Origin: Alitta virens
Lineage: Eukaryota; Annelida; Polychaeta; Phyllodocida; Nereididae
Length of the DNA: 64,000 nucleotides
Direction of reading: 5' to 3'
Assembly (NCBI GenBank): GCA_932294295.1
Contig: OW028574.1
Location: 53,628,797-53,692,796 of the forward strand
Shown: piece by piece, positions 10,957 through 21,424 of the stretch
How the letters are laid out: each line of letters begins with the position of its first letter
Position numbering within the stretch: position 1 is the first letter of the stretch
Notes under the pieces: model-generated
Told to the model about the DNA's origin: nothing
Seen by the model: only the letters and a program-made list of their open reading frames with translations
The model's database searches: none
Made by a program: the position numbers and the translations under genes

Positions 10957-11628
10957 ATTACATTTAGCATAGTTAAATATGCACTTGTAGGTATATGATT
11001 AGATTAAAATCCTGCATTTAAGTCGAGTGCATGCATAAAAAATCACTACTTAGTGGCATCAGAAAGAATCAGAATGGTAATTATGAATAACCTCCAGAAA
11101 TATAAATTTTGCTGTGCAGAACATATAAAGGATGGGTGGATGATAAACTGTGATGCTGAATGAATTATAATGTATTGCATAGTAATCTGGTGGATACAAT
11201 TTGTATAACACAAGGAATGAAAAGACTGAAGTACAGGGATTTCAACAAAAATATATCACCAATGTATTTATTCACTACTAGAACAAAAATTTGCAGATTT
11301 ATAGTTAATGGATCTTGAGTGTGTATGTGGGTTTGCTTGAGAGTGAGCAAAATATCACAAGATGGATCATTAGACATTTTGACATGCAAAACCCCAAAAT
11401 ACCAATGACATTAAAAGGAGGATGTTTTGTGGCCTATACCATAACATGACATAGTGCAGTGTTATGGCCTCACTAGTCACTTTCATTTCAGCCTTATTAT
11501 CCTACAAAATACTATGTCATTATTTAAAAGACTTCATGTATTTAGAATAGGAATGGTAATTATTAGATTTAAAACTTTTTTCATTTTTAATTGTCTTCAT
11601 AATAAGTCCTAGATTATTATACATTACC

Positions 11629-11809
11629 TTAGATAGCAATCTGGTAGAAAGTCAAACCATCATTTCTTAAAAAGTGTAGTAATGGTTGTCATTTTCACAT
11701 TGCCAGACCACAGGTATGACCTTTTTAGCATCAAAGTTTGCCTCTCAACGCCATTAGTGGTATTTATTGTTATGGTCATCTTTTGTTTGCAGTTGCACTT
11801 CACCCATCT
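11629..11809 (-). pseudogene. ZSWIM-like protein, MULE-transposase-derived exon with in-frame TGA
   Basis: The phase-0 exon after a TTACACAG acceptor reads RWVKCNCKQKMTITINTTNG, then VERQTLMLKRSYLW, then TTLFKK-stop-WFDFLPDCYLR, up to a GTAATG donor-like site. The I-N-T-x-NGVER, F/LKRSYL and FLPDCYLR blocks are hallmarks of ZSWIM1/3-like proteins and related domesticated transposases. The premature TGA codon, with coding similarity continuing beyond it, argues for a pseudogene. Confidence 0.6.
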
Positions 11810-11983
11810 CTGTGTAAGTATTGAAATGAAAAGGTGATATTAACTAATTCTCTCATAATCTCATTCACATAATACATTGAATGTAAACCTTAGTTTTCAA
11901 CATTAGACATGTCAAAAAATGCATATTATAAATATTTATAATTGTACGTTTGAAATATAAAAAAATGCAATATAATCACTTAC

Positions 11984-12170
11984 AGATTTATTGGCAAGCC
12001 ATTTAGATTGAAACCGTCTCAGAAACTTTGGGTTTTTTTGGGTAGATTGTAATTTGTCAATACTGGTTTGTAGGTCTGCCGTAGTTGATGAGGATGCCAC
12101 ATTTTTCATCAACTTCATAGCCTCTTCCTTTTGACTGCTCATGCCATTCATTGATGATGATATCCATATA
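11984..12170 (-). CDS. ZSWIM-like protein, upstream exon
   Basis: The minus-strand frame reads MNGMSSQKEEAMKLMKNVAS, then SSTTADLQTSIDKLQ, then NPKFLRRFQSKWLANKS, ending at a GTAAGTG donor. It joins in phase 0 to RWVKCNC of the next exon. The KLMKNVASS-T-x-x-x-L and 'W-K-W-L' pattern is the segment that normally precedes RWV-x-x-x-R in ZSWIM-like proteins. Its upstream boundary is obscured by a tandemly duplicated LINE-tail insertion starting at 12166. Confidence 0.5.
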
Positions 12171-12267
12171 AGTGTCTGATGGACAGGCTATTATAACACT
12201 CAAGTTTCCTGTACACAACTCGCCTCTACAAAGCCCACTCAGGTGCTGATGAGGCGTTAAACAATAA

Positions 12268-12330
<63 letters not shown>

Positions 12331-12349
12331 TACATTGTACATTGTCCAG
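12166..12349 (+). repeat. Tandem duplicate, unit 1, with LINE-tail insertion and (AC)n
   Basis: It contains 'ataagtgtctgatggacagg', a very short LINE 3' end (from 12222: gcctctac...gatgaggcgttaaac) and an (AC)n tract of about 57 bp at 12272-12329. The whole block is repeated at 12350-12568. Confidence 0.75.
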
Positions 12350-12568
<219 letters not shown>

Positions 12569-12811
12569 AGAAACGTTATAACATCTGCATGAAGACAATT
12601 ATATTACTATTGGTATGTCACATTTATGATTTTGCATATCTTTTCAATTCACAATATCCTGGATGCCCTGTTTCCAGAAACAGTATAGCAGGTTGTCAGT
12701 TGTTAAACATTCAGCTATATAATAGATATAAATTGTGGTGGTCATAGTGTTCAGGACATAAAACATGTATATCTGTCATGCAGAAGCGATGCCCTCGTGA
12801 CTTCATATTTG

Positions 12812-12985
12812 GTAATTTGTTGGCCAAAATTTGGTGTTGGTTATTTCAGGCAGGAGTTCGTTTTTGAAGAAATCACTGGATTTTCTCAAATGTTCGCCAA
12901 GAACAACTTTTATTTCTTTGACTGATGTGATGTTGCCCTCCAAAGTCTTGGTTTTGAAATATTGAGCTAGCCACTGGCAAGCAGG
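12812..12985 (-). pseudogene. ZSWIM-like exon, 3' part (split by LINE insertion)
   Basis: The minus-strand frame reads QWLAQYFKTKTLEG, then NITSVKEIKVVLGEHLRKSS, then DFFKNELLPEITNTKFWPTN. It continues without a break across the LINE TSD to the 5' part at 18745-18767 (IWMPAC), where a TTTCAAG acceptor opens the exon. It is interrupted at 12985/12986 by the 5.8-kb LINE. The family link is weaker than for the 11629 exon and rests on order and the FWPTN-type ending. Confidence 0.45.
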
Positions 12986-13138
12986 GCCCTCGAAGGTCCT
13001 AGGCCTCCACGCGGCGAGGGTGGAAACACTTGGGGTGAAGTCCTCTATCCCCAGTGGCTAAAACAGGACCGTGTGCATTGCACAAGCTGCTCCAGCTTTA
13101 CAGGAGGGTGTGTCCCCTACCATACAGGGGAAACAAAA
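12986..13138 (+). promoter_or_regulatory. LINE 5' UTR, probable internal promoter
   Basis: A GC-rich leader ('ccctcgaaggtcct', 'ccacgcggcgagggtgg', 'gtcctctatccccagtgg'). It is retained almost unchanged in the deletion derivative at 54615 and partly in the one at 20344. Retention of the first ~110 bp in mobile derivatives suggests it carries the downstream-type internal Pol II promoter typical of I-group LINEs. This is inference. Confidence 0.4.
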
Positions 13139-14560
13139 ATGGAAATGTCTTCAGAGAATAGTCCAAACCGGCTCGCATGTCGCCCGGGTGAACAAGGTGC
13201 GCGTCCCTCAGCGGTAAACCAGGCTGAGGTCGAAAAATTGGCTTCTGGTTCCAGACAAAGTAAACGTTTCCGCTCATCTACAGATGATGCCAATCCAAGT
13301 ACAACTTATGATGTTATATCTACGCCATGGCCTAAGTTTCTTGTTGTTACTGGCAGTGACGATGGGTTTTCCCGTCTCTCAGCCATAACAATTTGTCGAA
13401 CGTTGAAAGAAAGTATTGGTTTCGTTGAAAATACGAGAAGGCTCAGGAGTTCATCCTTGCTGGTGCAGGTTGCCCACAAGGACCAATCGTTAAAATTGCT
13501 GGAGCTGAGGGCTTTTGCGGGTACCCCTGTAAAGGTGGAGCCCCATCGGTTCTTCAACTCCTGCAAGGGGGTTGTAACCTCTCATGAGAGCAGTCTCTGC
13601 TCCGATGACGAACTGAGGGACTGGCTGAATGACTACAATGTCATCCACATTCACCGCCAGCCCCCCAGATATTCACGACAGCTACTAACTCTGACCTTTG
13701 ATGGCACAGTGTTGCCTGATAGGGTCAGCATAGGGTTTGAGTGGTGTAGGGTACGTCCCTACATCCCGAACCCTAAGAGATGTTACAACTGCCAATGATT
13801 TGGCCATTTCAGCAGCTCCTGCCGCTCCAAAGCAACCTGCGCCAATTGTGGGTCACGGGAACACACCCATTCTCGTGACTCACCATGAACGAATACATCG
13901 TATTGTGTTAATTGTGGAGGTGATGGGCCAGCCTATCACCGTGGCTATCCCAAATGGCAGCTAGAGAAAGAGATCCTGAAGTTAAAGACCACCAAGGATA
14001 TCTCCTTTCCCCAAGCGCGCCGTATAGCTGAACAGGCTGCTGGGGCAAGCTATGCCTCAGTCCTGTCTCAGATGGCTGGACCTAAATCTCCTTCACCCAG
14101 ATCATCGCCCAGGTGAAGGATTGACCTAGATCCTAATTATAAATATTCAAAGGCCGGCCAAAGCACGCAGAAAGATAAACCAGAATCTAAGACTTCACAG
14201 TCAGACGATCACTTCGCAAGAATAAAGCAGCATACTACAGATGTCGGAAAAGGACATCTTGTAGCTCCATCAATTACTGCTTCACAACTTAGTGTACCCT
14301 CACAGGGTGCACCTTCCGGCGATGAGTCGGAAGAGATACACCAGCGAATGGAAGAGGAGGCAGGGACTACCACCATCCCTAGGACTCAACGGGAGGGGGC
14401 AATTGATAAAATATCAATTGTTCCCAAAAGAGCTCCCCTCATCAGAAAAGCACTAGATAAATCTAGTGCAATGGGCACCATAAAACCACCATCTAAGCAT
14501 GGTAGGGCCCCCAAAAAGACCTTAACACCAAAAGAGGCAGCGACTTTGAAGAAAAAGTAA
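13139..14560 (+). pseudogene. LINE ORF1 (gag-like, CCHC zinc knuckles), three in-frame TGA codons
   Basis: One frame is open for about 473 codons from the ATG at 13139 to TAA at 14558-14560, apart from three TGA codons (near 13797, 13886 and 14114). The N-terminal part carries WPKFLVVTGSDDGFSRLSAI (an RRM/esterase-like position in related elements). The centre has CCHC knuckles RCYNCQ..FGHFSSSC, CANCGSREHTHSRDS and YCVNCGGDGPAYHRG, then FPQARRIAEQ. The C-terminus is basic (PKKTLTPKEAATLKKK). ORF1 protein binds element RNA to form the RNP. All three stops fit CGA-to-TGA change at Arg positions, typical of CpG decay. A homologous, more diverged ORF1 lies at 45749-46970. Confidence 0.85.
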
Positions 14561-14633
14561 ATATTTATACAAATTCATACCATGCATTATCGCTTTTACT
14601 ATGATAATATTAAACTCTTTTAACTAACTCATA

Positions 14634-16062
14634 GACAGTATCATTCAGTGGAACTGTCGAGGTTTCAGAGCCAACTTCGATGAAATAGGTTGCATGGTCC
14701 AAGACTTAAACCCTAGTGTTTTCCGTCTACAGGAAACATTTCTGAAACCTCCAAATAGTTTTAAACTGAGAAACTATCATATGTATAATACATATGGCAA
14801 TATTGCCCACGATAGAGCCACTGGTGGCTCTTGCCATGGTCCCTGCCTGTCCTAATTAGCCCAACTGGTGCAGAAACACAGGACGTAAAGCCCTAATCAC
14901 CCACCCACCCACTGGTGGCTCATCAATTTTAGTTAAAAATGGCATCATTCATACCCATATTGCTCTTAACACTAACCTTCAGGCTACAGCAGTTCGTCTG
15001 AACCTGAATAAAACATTCACCATATGTTCCTTATATATTCCTCCACCCTTTCACCTTACAGACAGTGATTTGCATAACCTTTACAATCAACTTCCTGAAC
15101 CGCGTCTTATCCTAGGAGATTTTAACAGCCATAACCAATTGTGGGGAAGCACTTCCCACAACAACAAAGGAAAAACCATTGAAGATTTTCTCAATGACCA
15201 CACCCTTTGCTTGTTCAATGATGGTTCACCTACATATCTTCACCCAGGTCATGGAACATTTTCAGCGATAGACCTTAGTATATGTGATCCAGCGTTATTT
15301 CTGGAATTTGAATGGAGAGTATTAGAGGACACTCACGGCAGTGATCACTTTCCTATTGTCCTACAAAACGTAGAAGGTACTAGAGAAGTGGGTCAACCAC
15401 GATGGAAGTTGCATAAAGCAGATTGGACCTCCTTCGAAAAGCACTGCTTAGAAACAATTACTATGTCGCATTATAGAAATTGTAATAGTCTTATTGAAGA
15501 TTTTACTGATGATATTACTGATATAGCCAATAGAACAATACCGATGACAAAAAATAATTCTAAACGTAGTGCAAGACCTTGGTTTGATGACGAAGTAAGA
15601 GAAGCTATTAAAAACCGTAAGAGAGCCCTCAGAATTTTTAAATCTCAGCCGACCATCAGCAATCTGAATAATTTTAAGTGCCTGAAAGCCAAAGCGCGTA
15701 GAATTGTAAGGCAAAAAAAACGTAGTTGCTGGAAAGACTATGTCTCCAGACTCACTGAAAGAACTCCCAGCAATAAAGTCTGGAAAATGATTAAGAAGAT
15801 TGAAGGAAAGAACCTATCTTCACATGTAAGCATTCTAGAAGTGAATGGAGAACATCTCTCCTCACCAGAACAAATATCAAACGGGTTAGGAGAACAGTTT
15901 GTGTACAACTCCTCGTCAGAGAACTATACAAGAGAATTCCAATGTTATAAGGCTCAAGCTGAGAGATTAACCCTAAATATACAGTCTGATAACAGCGAAG
16001 ATTATAACTCCTACTTCACCTTAGAAGAACTTAAGAAGGCCATCTCAAAAGCGACTGACTGA
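14634..16062 (+). pseudogene. LINE ORF2, endonuclease and N-terminal RT region
   Basis: It begins SIIQWNCRGFRANFDEIG (the usual N-x-x-QWNCRG start of APE-type endonucleases) and VFRLQETFL, where the E is catalytic. After a 91-bp SINE insertion (78 bp plus TSD) it continues ICSLYIPP, RLILGDFNSHNQLWGS (catalytic GDFN), and THGSDHFPIVL (catalytic SDH). Removing the 91 bp restores one frame. The frame ends at KATD with TGA-TAA near 16060, where related elements have an SPGPD box. A short deletion has removed it, and the next block (IHYQILKHLP) is in another frame. The endonuclease would nick target DNA to prime reverse transcription. Confidence 0.85.
14831..14908 (+). mobile_element. Very short 5'-truncated SINE inside LINE ORF2
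   Basis: Only the last ~78 bp of the SINE ('ttgccatggtccctgcc' to (ACCC)n), flanked by the 13-bp TSD 'ccactggtggctc' at 14818-14830 and 14909-14921. It post-dates the LINE and disrupts the endonuclease frame. Confidence 0.9.
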
Positions 16063-18391
16063 TAATATACATTATCAAATCTTAAAACACCTACCTCAAT
16101 CCTCTTTAAAAACATTACTGTATATCTTTAATCAAATTTGGGAGAAGGGATGTCTTCCATCCCTGTGGAAACAAGCCACGGTCATCCCAATTCCCAAGCC
16201 GGGGAAGGATCATAGTGATCCTACGAATTATCGACCAATAGCTTTAACCAGTTGTCTATGTAAGACAATGGAACGAATTGTTACTGATAGACTGGTTTGG
16301 TTCCTGGAGTCGAACCAGCTTATTACAGAGTTCCAATCTGGATTTCGCCGTCACAGGAGCACATTAGATCTTTTAGTCAGACTGGAAACTTATGTTAGAG
16401 ATGCTTTCATTAACAGAGAACACGTAGTAGCCATATTCTTTGACCTAGAAAAAGCTTATGACACTACATGGAAATATGGAATAATGAAAGATCTCCACGA
16501 CTTAGGGCTTTGAGGTCGCCTTCCAGTTTTCATCGGATCCTTCCTACAGGATCGCTTCTTTAAGGTCCGAGTGGGATCAACGATGTCAAGCCCCTACTCT
16601 CAGGAGAATGGAGTCCCTCAGGGTAGTATTCTCTCGCCCACCCTCTTTAACGTCAAAATCAACAGTATAGTAAATTCCATCTCAGAAAATCTCATGTCGT
16701 CCCTATATGTTGACGATTTCCTCATTGCATATCGTTCCAGATATATGCCAACCATAGAACGACAACTGCAATTAAATTTGAATAGGATTCACAAATGGTC
16801 ACTTGAAAATGGCTTCAAGTTCTCTAAACAGAAGACAGTTTGTCTGCCTTTCTATTATTTACGATCAAACCATCCAGATCCATCACTAATAATTGACAAC
16901 TGTCAAATAAAAGTGGTGAATGAAACAAAATTTTTGGGTGTACTATTTGACTCCAAATTGTCTTTCATTCCGCATATCAAAGCACTGAAAGCAAAGTGCC
17001 TGAAATCAATGAACCTCCTTAAAGTAGTGAGCAAATATAATTGGGGTGGGGACACAACGGTCCTCCTTCGTCTCTATCGAGCAATTACTCGTTCTCGACT
17101 TGATTATGGTTCTGTGGTATATGGCTCCGCCAGACCATCTTATCTAAAATGCCTGAATTCTGTACATCATCAAGGGTTGCGACTAAGCTTAAGAGCTTTT
17201 CGTACATCTCCTGTAGAGAGCTTATATGTACTGGCAGGGGAACCTCCACTTTCCCTTCGTCGTATCAAGTTATCCATGCAATACATACTAAAAGTAGCTT
17301 CAACTCCAACAAATCCAACATATGATGTAATATTTCATCCAAAGTACATGCATCATTATGAATCTCGTTCAAACGCCATTCGACCACTGGGATTACGCAT
17401 GAAATTCTATCTTGAGGCTGCAAAAATTGATACTACAATCATTGCCGAGACGGAAGCACCACCCATTCCGCCATGGATTCTCCCAGTCCCGAAAGTTATA
17501 CTAGATTTGGCAGAGCTTAGGAAAAGCGAAACCAATCCGGTAGACTATCAAAACCTATTTTATAGTATAAGGTTTAAATATGATTCGTACAAATTTCTAT
17601 ACACAGATGGCTCAAAAATGGAAAGACGAGTAGGCTGTGCAGTCACTTCTTATAAAACCGTTATAGCTGAATGTCGTCTTCCAGACCACTGCTCAATATA
17701 CACTGCAGAATTAACAGCTATTTACCTTGCCTTAAAGAACATCGAGGACTCAGAATCAGATCGTTATGTTATCTGTTCTGATTCAAAATCTGCTCTTCAA
17801 GCAATCCAAAATAAACAACTTGATAACCCTGGGATCTTAGATGTTCTGATTAAGTATTTCTATCTTCACGAATACAAAGACATAGTATTTTGCTGGATTC
17901 CTGGACACGCTGGCATTGAAGGGAATGAAAAAGCAGACCTGGCAGCAAAAAGGGCTCTTACAAAAGAGATAACTGATTTTACCATTCCATACACTGATTT
18001 TAAAATGACTATAAAATCTTTTATCATGTCTTGCTGGCAAAGACAATGGAATGAATGTAATAACAACAAGTTGCATTCAATCTTACCTTGCATTCAAAAT
18101 AAAATACCTAGTAGGTTCAATACTCGCAAAGATCAAGGAATATATCACAGATGCCTCATAGGACATTCAAGACTTACACATTTACACCTTTTAGTCAATG
18201 AACCGGCACCGGTATGCCAGAGTTGTCGGTGCCCCCTAACAATCAAACATATTTTATTAGATTGCAGCCACTTACAACGCATTAGAAGACCTCTGTTTCA
18301 AGCTACTACCTTACAACATCTCTTTACTAGATATCCAACCCAGACAATTATTGATTTTTTATATGCTTCTGGTTTCTACTACCAAATATAG
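16063..18391 (+). pseudogene. LINE ORF2, reverse transcriptase, RNase H and CCHC region
   Basis: In one frame: PIPKPGKDHSDPTNYRPIAL, FQSGFRRHRSTLDLL, FFDLEKAYDT (RT motif A, catalytic Asp), then a TGA at about 16511 replacing the Arg expected in LGLRGRLP, GVPQGSILSPTLF (motif B), LYVDDFLIAY (motif C, YVDD instead of YADD) and FLGVLFDSKL. The RNase H domain follows: YTDGSKMERRVG (D), YTAELTAIYLAL (E), VICSDSKSALQAI (D), FCWIPGHAGIEGNEKADLAAK (H/D). The C-terminal knuckle is CQSCRCPLTIKHILLDC. From 16571 the frame is open for 606 codons. Apart from the TGA and the lost SPGPD region, the catalytic residues are intact. Confidence 0.9.
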
Positions 18392-18477
18392 ATAATCAAT
18401 CTTAACCTAGAGAGCCTCTACATAGCCTACTCAGGTGCTGATGAGGCGTTAAACAATAACTCACACACACACACACA

Positions 18478-18744
18478 CCGGTATGCCAGAGTTGTCGGTG
18501 CCCCCTAACAATCAAAAATATTTATTAGATTGCACCCACTTACAATGCATTAGAAGACCTCTGTTTCAAGCTAATACCTTACAACATCTCTTTACTAGAT
18601 ATCCAACCCAGACAATTATTGATTTTTTATATGCTTCTGGTTTCTACTACCAAATATAGATAATCAATCTTAACCTAGAGAGCCTCTACATAGCCCACTC
18701 AGGTGCTGATGAGGCGTTAAGCAATAACTCACACACACACACAC
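18478..18744 (+). mobile_element. Extra LINE 3' fragment joined to the full-length LINE
   Basis: Starts 'ccggtatgccagagttgtcgg' and runs to a second (CA)n tail. It differs from the adjacent full copy at several bases (for example 'gattgcaccc' against 'gattgcagcc'), so it derives from a different RNA. Both share one TSD pair. Confidence 0.85.
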
Positions 18745-18767
18745 ACTGGCAAGCAGGCATCCAAATC
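18745..18767 (-). pseudogene. ZSWIM-like exon, 5' part
   Basis: A short exon remnant between the acceptor at 18768-18769 and the LINE insertion point. It includes the right-hand copy of the 13-bp TSD 'actggcaagcagg' and reads IWMPAC in frame with the remainder at 12985. Confidence 0.45.
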
Positions 18768-19184
18768 CTTGAAAGGAAAATTATGTCATGTAGGTTTAAG
18801 TTGCAGGTATTATTTAGAGGTTAATTCTGAGATGGCAGAGGGAAGGTGGAAAACCACATGTTCATCTTTTCCACATAAAATTGATACCAGGGTACATAAA
18901 TATGCATCAAATAGTTTTGAACATGGATTGCAACTTATTATATTAACCAAGGAACGTTTCATTATAAAAACCACCTAATTGAGACCACCTCACTTTGAAG
19001 GCTATTTCATTATTAAACCACAGATTTTGTGTGACAAAAATTGACCATTGTATTGAAATCACCATTGACACCACCCAAATTTGCATCAAATAAGTTTGTG
19101 AAGCTCCACGATTGCTTCAGCTGTTTCTGCATTAATTTTACAGTCAGTGTTGTTGTGTAGCTATGCAATTTAATCCTCGGCATA

Positions 19185-20190
19185 CTTATCCATTGAATAT
19201 TGCATTTTTATACCTGCAGTAATAGAACATTGATATGTGCAGACACTTCGGCTGGCTGTGAGGAAGATAAGGCCCTTACAACATTTAGTTAAACCTCCAA
19301 CAGACCCCTCCCCTTGAACAAATGAAATCAAACAGATTGTATTTAATTTAAAAACATCCATTGCCCAGAATACCTGAAAATCCAAGTAATATTTTAGCTA
19401 GTGATGCAGACTTGTCACTGCAAGACGTATTCGAGACAAAAATACATACGTTATACCTTATGGGGAGATTAAGGGCAGGGGCATAGCTCAGAGATAGCGG
19501 CTCTGGGCTTCCAACCGCTGGGTCCCGCGTTCGTTTCCTGGTCGAGCCTAAGTTGGATGGCTGTTACATCCTTCGTCTCATTGCCATGGTCCCTGCCTGT
19601 CCTAATTAACCCATCCAGTGCAGAAATACAGGACGTAAAGCCAAATCACACCCACACACACACATATGGGGAGATTAACACATCTTAGCCATTAGTTGGC
19701 ATGAGCTAGAATATGGACATAAGATACAAAGAGTATTTATATTCCCTCTAATCATATGTGTGTATAAGCAATCACAACTATATACTGTAACTTGGTCATC
19801 AAAGACGAAAAGGCAAACTTTTATTGAAACTTAGGTTATACATGTTTTGATTTGTTCAGATGAAATAATCTGTCACATGCATGTAGTCCTTGTAATGCTT
19901 CTTGCAATTGTGAATTACATACACTTCAGCACATATGTATAAATATGAGCTTGTATAGTATACCATAAATGGTTGAAATCGATAGATTATTGTTATTCTT
20001 TGCACATATTCTGCGTCAGGTAAAATTGCCTAATTATACCAAGTATTGTAAAATGCATTTACTTCAATCGGCGGGTCCATCAGCTTTGCTATTTTGTTTT
20101 CGTTTTTTCAAGTAGGCCTTTCTGCTATCGGACACATCTTTTTGGCGGCCAAGGTTTGTTGTACTCGGTGACTGGAATTAAAGGATTCAT
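19185..20190. repeat. Segmental duplication, copy A
   Basis: Blocks at 19185-19440, 19680-19800, 19850-19915 and 19920-20180 are similar in order to 24335-26175. Examples are 'atagaacattgatatgt', 'gaggaagataag', 'catgcatgtagtccttgtaatgc' and 'tctgcgtcaggtaaaattgcc'. Copy A lacks the ~920 bp present in copy B at about 24987-25905. No gene was seen inside. Confidence 0.8.
19473..19664 (+). mobile_element. Full-length SINE in duplication copy A
   Basis: A 'gggcaggggcatagctcagag' head variant, a B-box changed to 'cgttcgtttcc', and an (AC)n tail. The 14-bp TSD 'tatggggagattaa' is at 19459-19472 and 19665-19678. Confidence 0.9.
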
Positions 20191-20343
20191 GCTGGGTTAC
20201 AATGTATGAGTCGCACACAATCAAGATGACTGAGATATAATTACTTATTGAAAGCTCCCAGATCATTGTGTTGTACACAACAGCTGTACGTGTATCTACT
20301 TTAAGATTCATTAATTTAATATTGTTTATTAGAATACCTGGGA

Positions 20344-20550
20344 GTCCTCTATCCCCAGTGGCTAAAACAGGACAGTGCGCATTGCACAAGCTGCTCCAGC
20401 TATCCAACGCAGACACTTATTGATTTTTTGCATGCTTCTGGTTTCTACTACCAACTATGGATGATCAATCTTACCCTAGAGAGCCTCTACATAGCCCACT
20501 CAGGTGCTGATGAGGCGTTAAACAATAACACACACACACACACACACCTG
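20344..20550 (+). mobile_element. Non-autonomous LINE deletion derivative (5' UTR joined to 3' end)
   Basis: 'gtcctctatccccagtgg...gcacaagctgctccag' from the LINE 5' UTR is fused to 'ctatccaacgcagac...gatgaggcgttaaac' and a (CA)n tail from its 3' end. The junction is identical to that at 54615-54871. It is slightly 5'-truncated. It shares one 16-bp TSD ('attagaatacctggga', 20328-20343 and 20737-20752) with the adjacent SINE. Confidence 0.85.
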
Positions 20551-20553
20551 GAA

Positions 20554-20736
20554 GGGTGGGGGCCTAGCTCAGAGGTAGTGCTCTGGGCTTCCAACCGCTG
20601 GGTCCCGGGTTCGATTCCCGGTCGAGCCTAAGTTGGATGGCTGTTTCATCCTTCGTCTCATTGCCATGGTCTCTGCCTTTCCTAATTAGCCCAACTGGTG
20701 CAGAAATACAGGACGTAAAGCCCTAATCACCCACCC
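20554..20736 (+). mobile_element. Full-length SINE co-inserted with the LINE derivative
   Basis: The complete head, body and (ACCC)n tail, abutting the right TSD copy at 20737. Only a few base pairs ('cctggaa') separate it from the (CA)n tail of the LINE derivative. Confidence 0.9.
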
Positions 20737-21424
20737 ATTAGAATACCTGGGAAGTAGACCGAAATATCACTGTCATGAGGCAGTTTGTTGGACTACCTGG
20801 GAAGTTGTGGGACATTGAGAGGATTGGGAAAGTGACCTCGTCGGAACTAGGAAACAGGAGAATTTCAAATATATTTTGATATACAGTCTACATTTTTCCT
20901 ACATGTGCATAAAGCTGTTGTTCATTGATATTAGGATTGGCCAACAATCAGTGTCACAGAAAGCCAGTAAAATGTCTCTGGCCCCTCGCACTTTCCCTCG
21001 GCTAAATTAGACTTCGCCTATGGGTAATTTTGACATGTTCCACTTGAAAAGTTATAATTTTGAGCCAAGACTTACATAGCTACAAAATGAGCAAATAGAT
21101 ACATTGTCGACATCCTCATAAATCCTCTGGGTTAATTCTGGCGAAACTTGCCGCAAACATGAAAAAAAGGTGATAACATCGACTCCAAGAAAAAGCAACA
21201 ATATTTGAAAAACATTTCCCACAGATATTACCAAAAATGGCCATAATATTATTTTTATAATGTCAATATATGTAGAACTTATTGTCACATTATAAAAGTG
21301 TAGACCCTAGAAAAACTTGTGGAAATTTTGAAAAATTATACAATTTAGTGCCCATATTATCCAGATGCATGGGTACAGTACAGTGTTAGTGAGTTTATTC
21401 ACTTTTAAGATTATGAGGACCTAT

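Larger units (their letters stand above)
12986..18744 (+). mobile_element. Near full-length I/Nimb-like LINE (reference copy) with doubled 3' tail
   Basis: A complete non-LTR element: ~150-bp GC-rich 5' UTR, ORF1 (13139-14560), ORF2 (about 14634-18391), a short 3' UTR ending gatgaggcgttaaac, and a (CA)n tail at about 18462. A further 3' fragment (18478-18744) follows. The TSD 'actggcaagcagg' (13 bp) lies at 12973-12985 and 18745-18757 and encloses everything. The APE-type endonuclease, RT and RNase H order, the RNase H itself, and ORF1 CCHC knuckles place it in the I superfamily; I-clade versus Nimb cannot be decided by eye. It is dead: TGA stops, one small deletion and a SINE insertion. Confidence 0.9.

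Noticed and set aside
13797..13799. TGA readthrough or selenocysteine in LINE ORF1
   Set aside because: Several TGA codons at likely Arg positions, together with a frameshift and a SINE insertion elsewhere, fit ordinary decay better.
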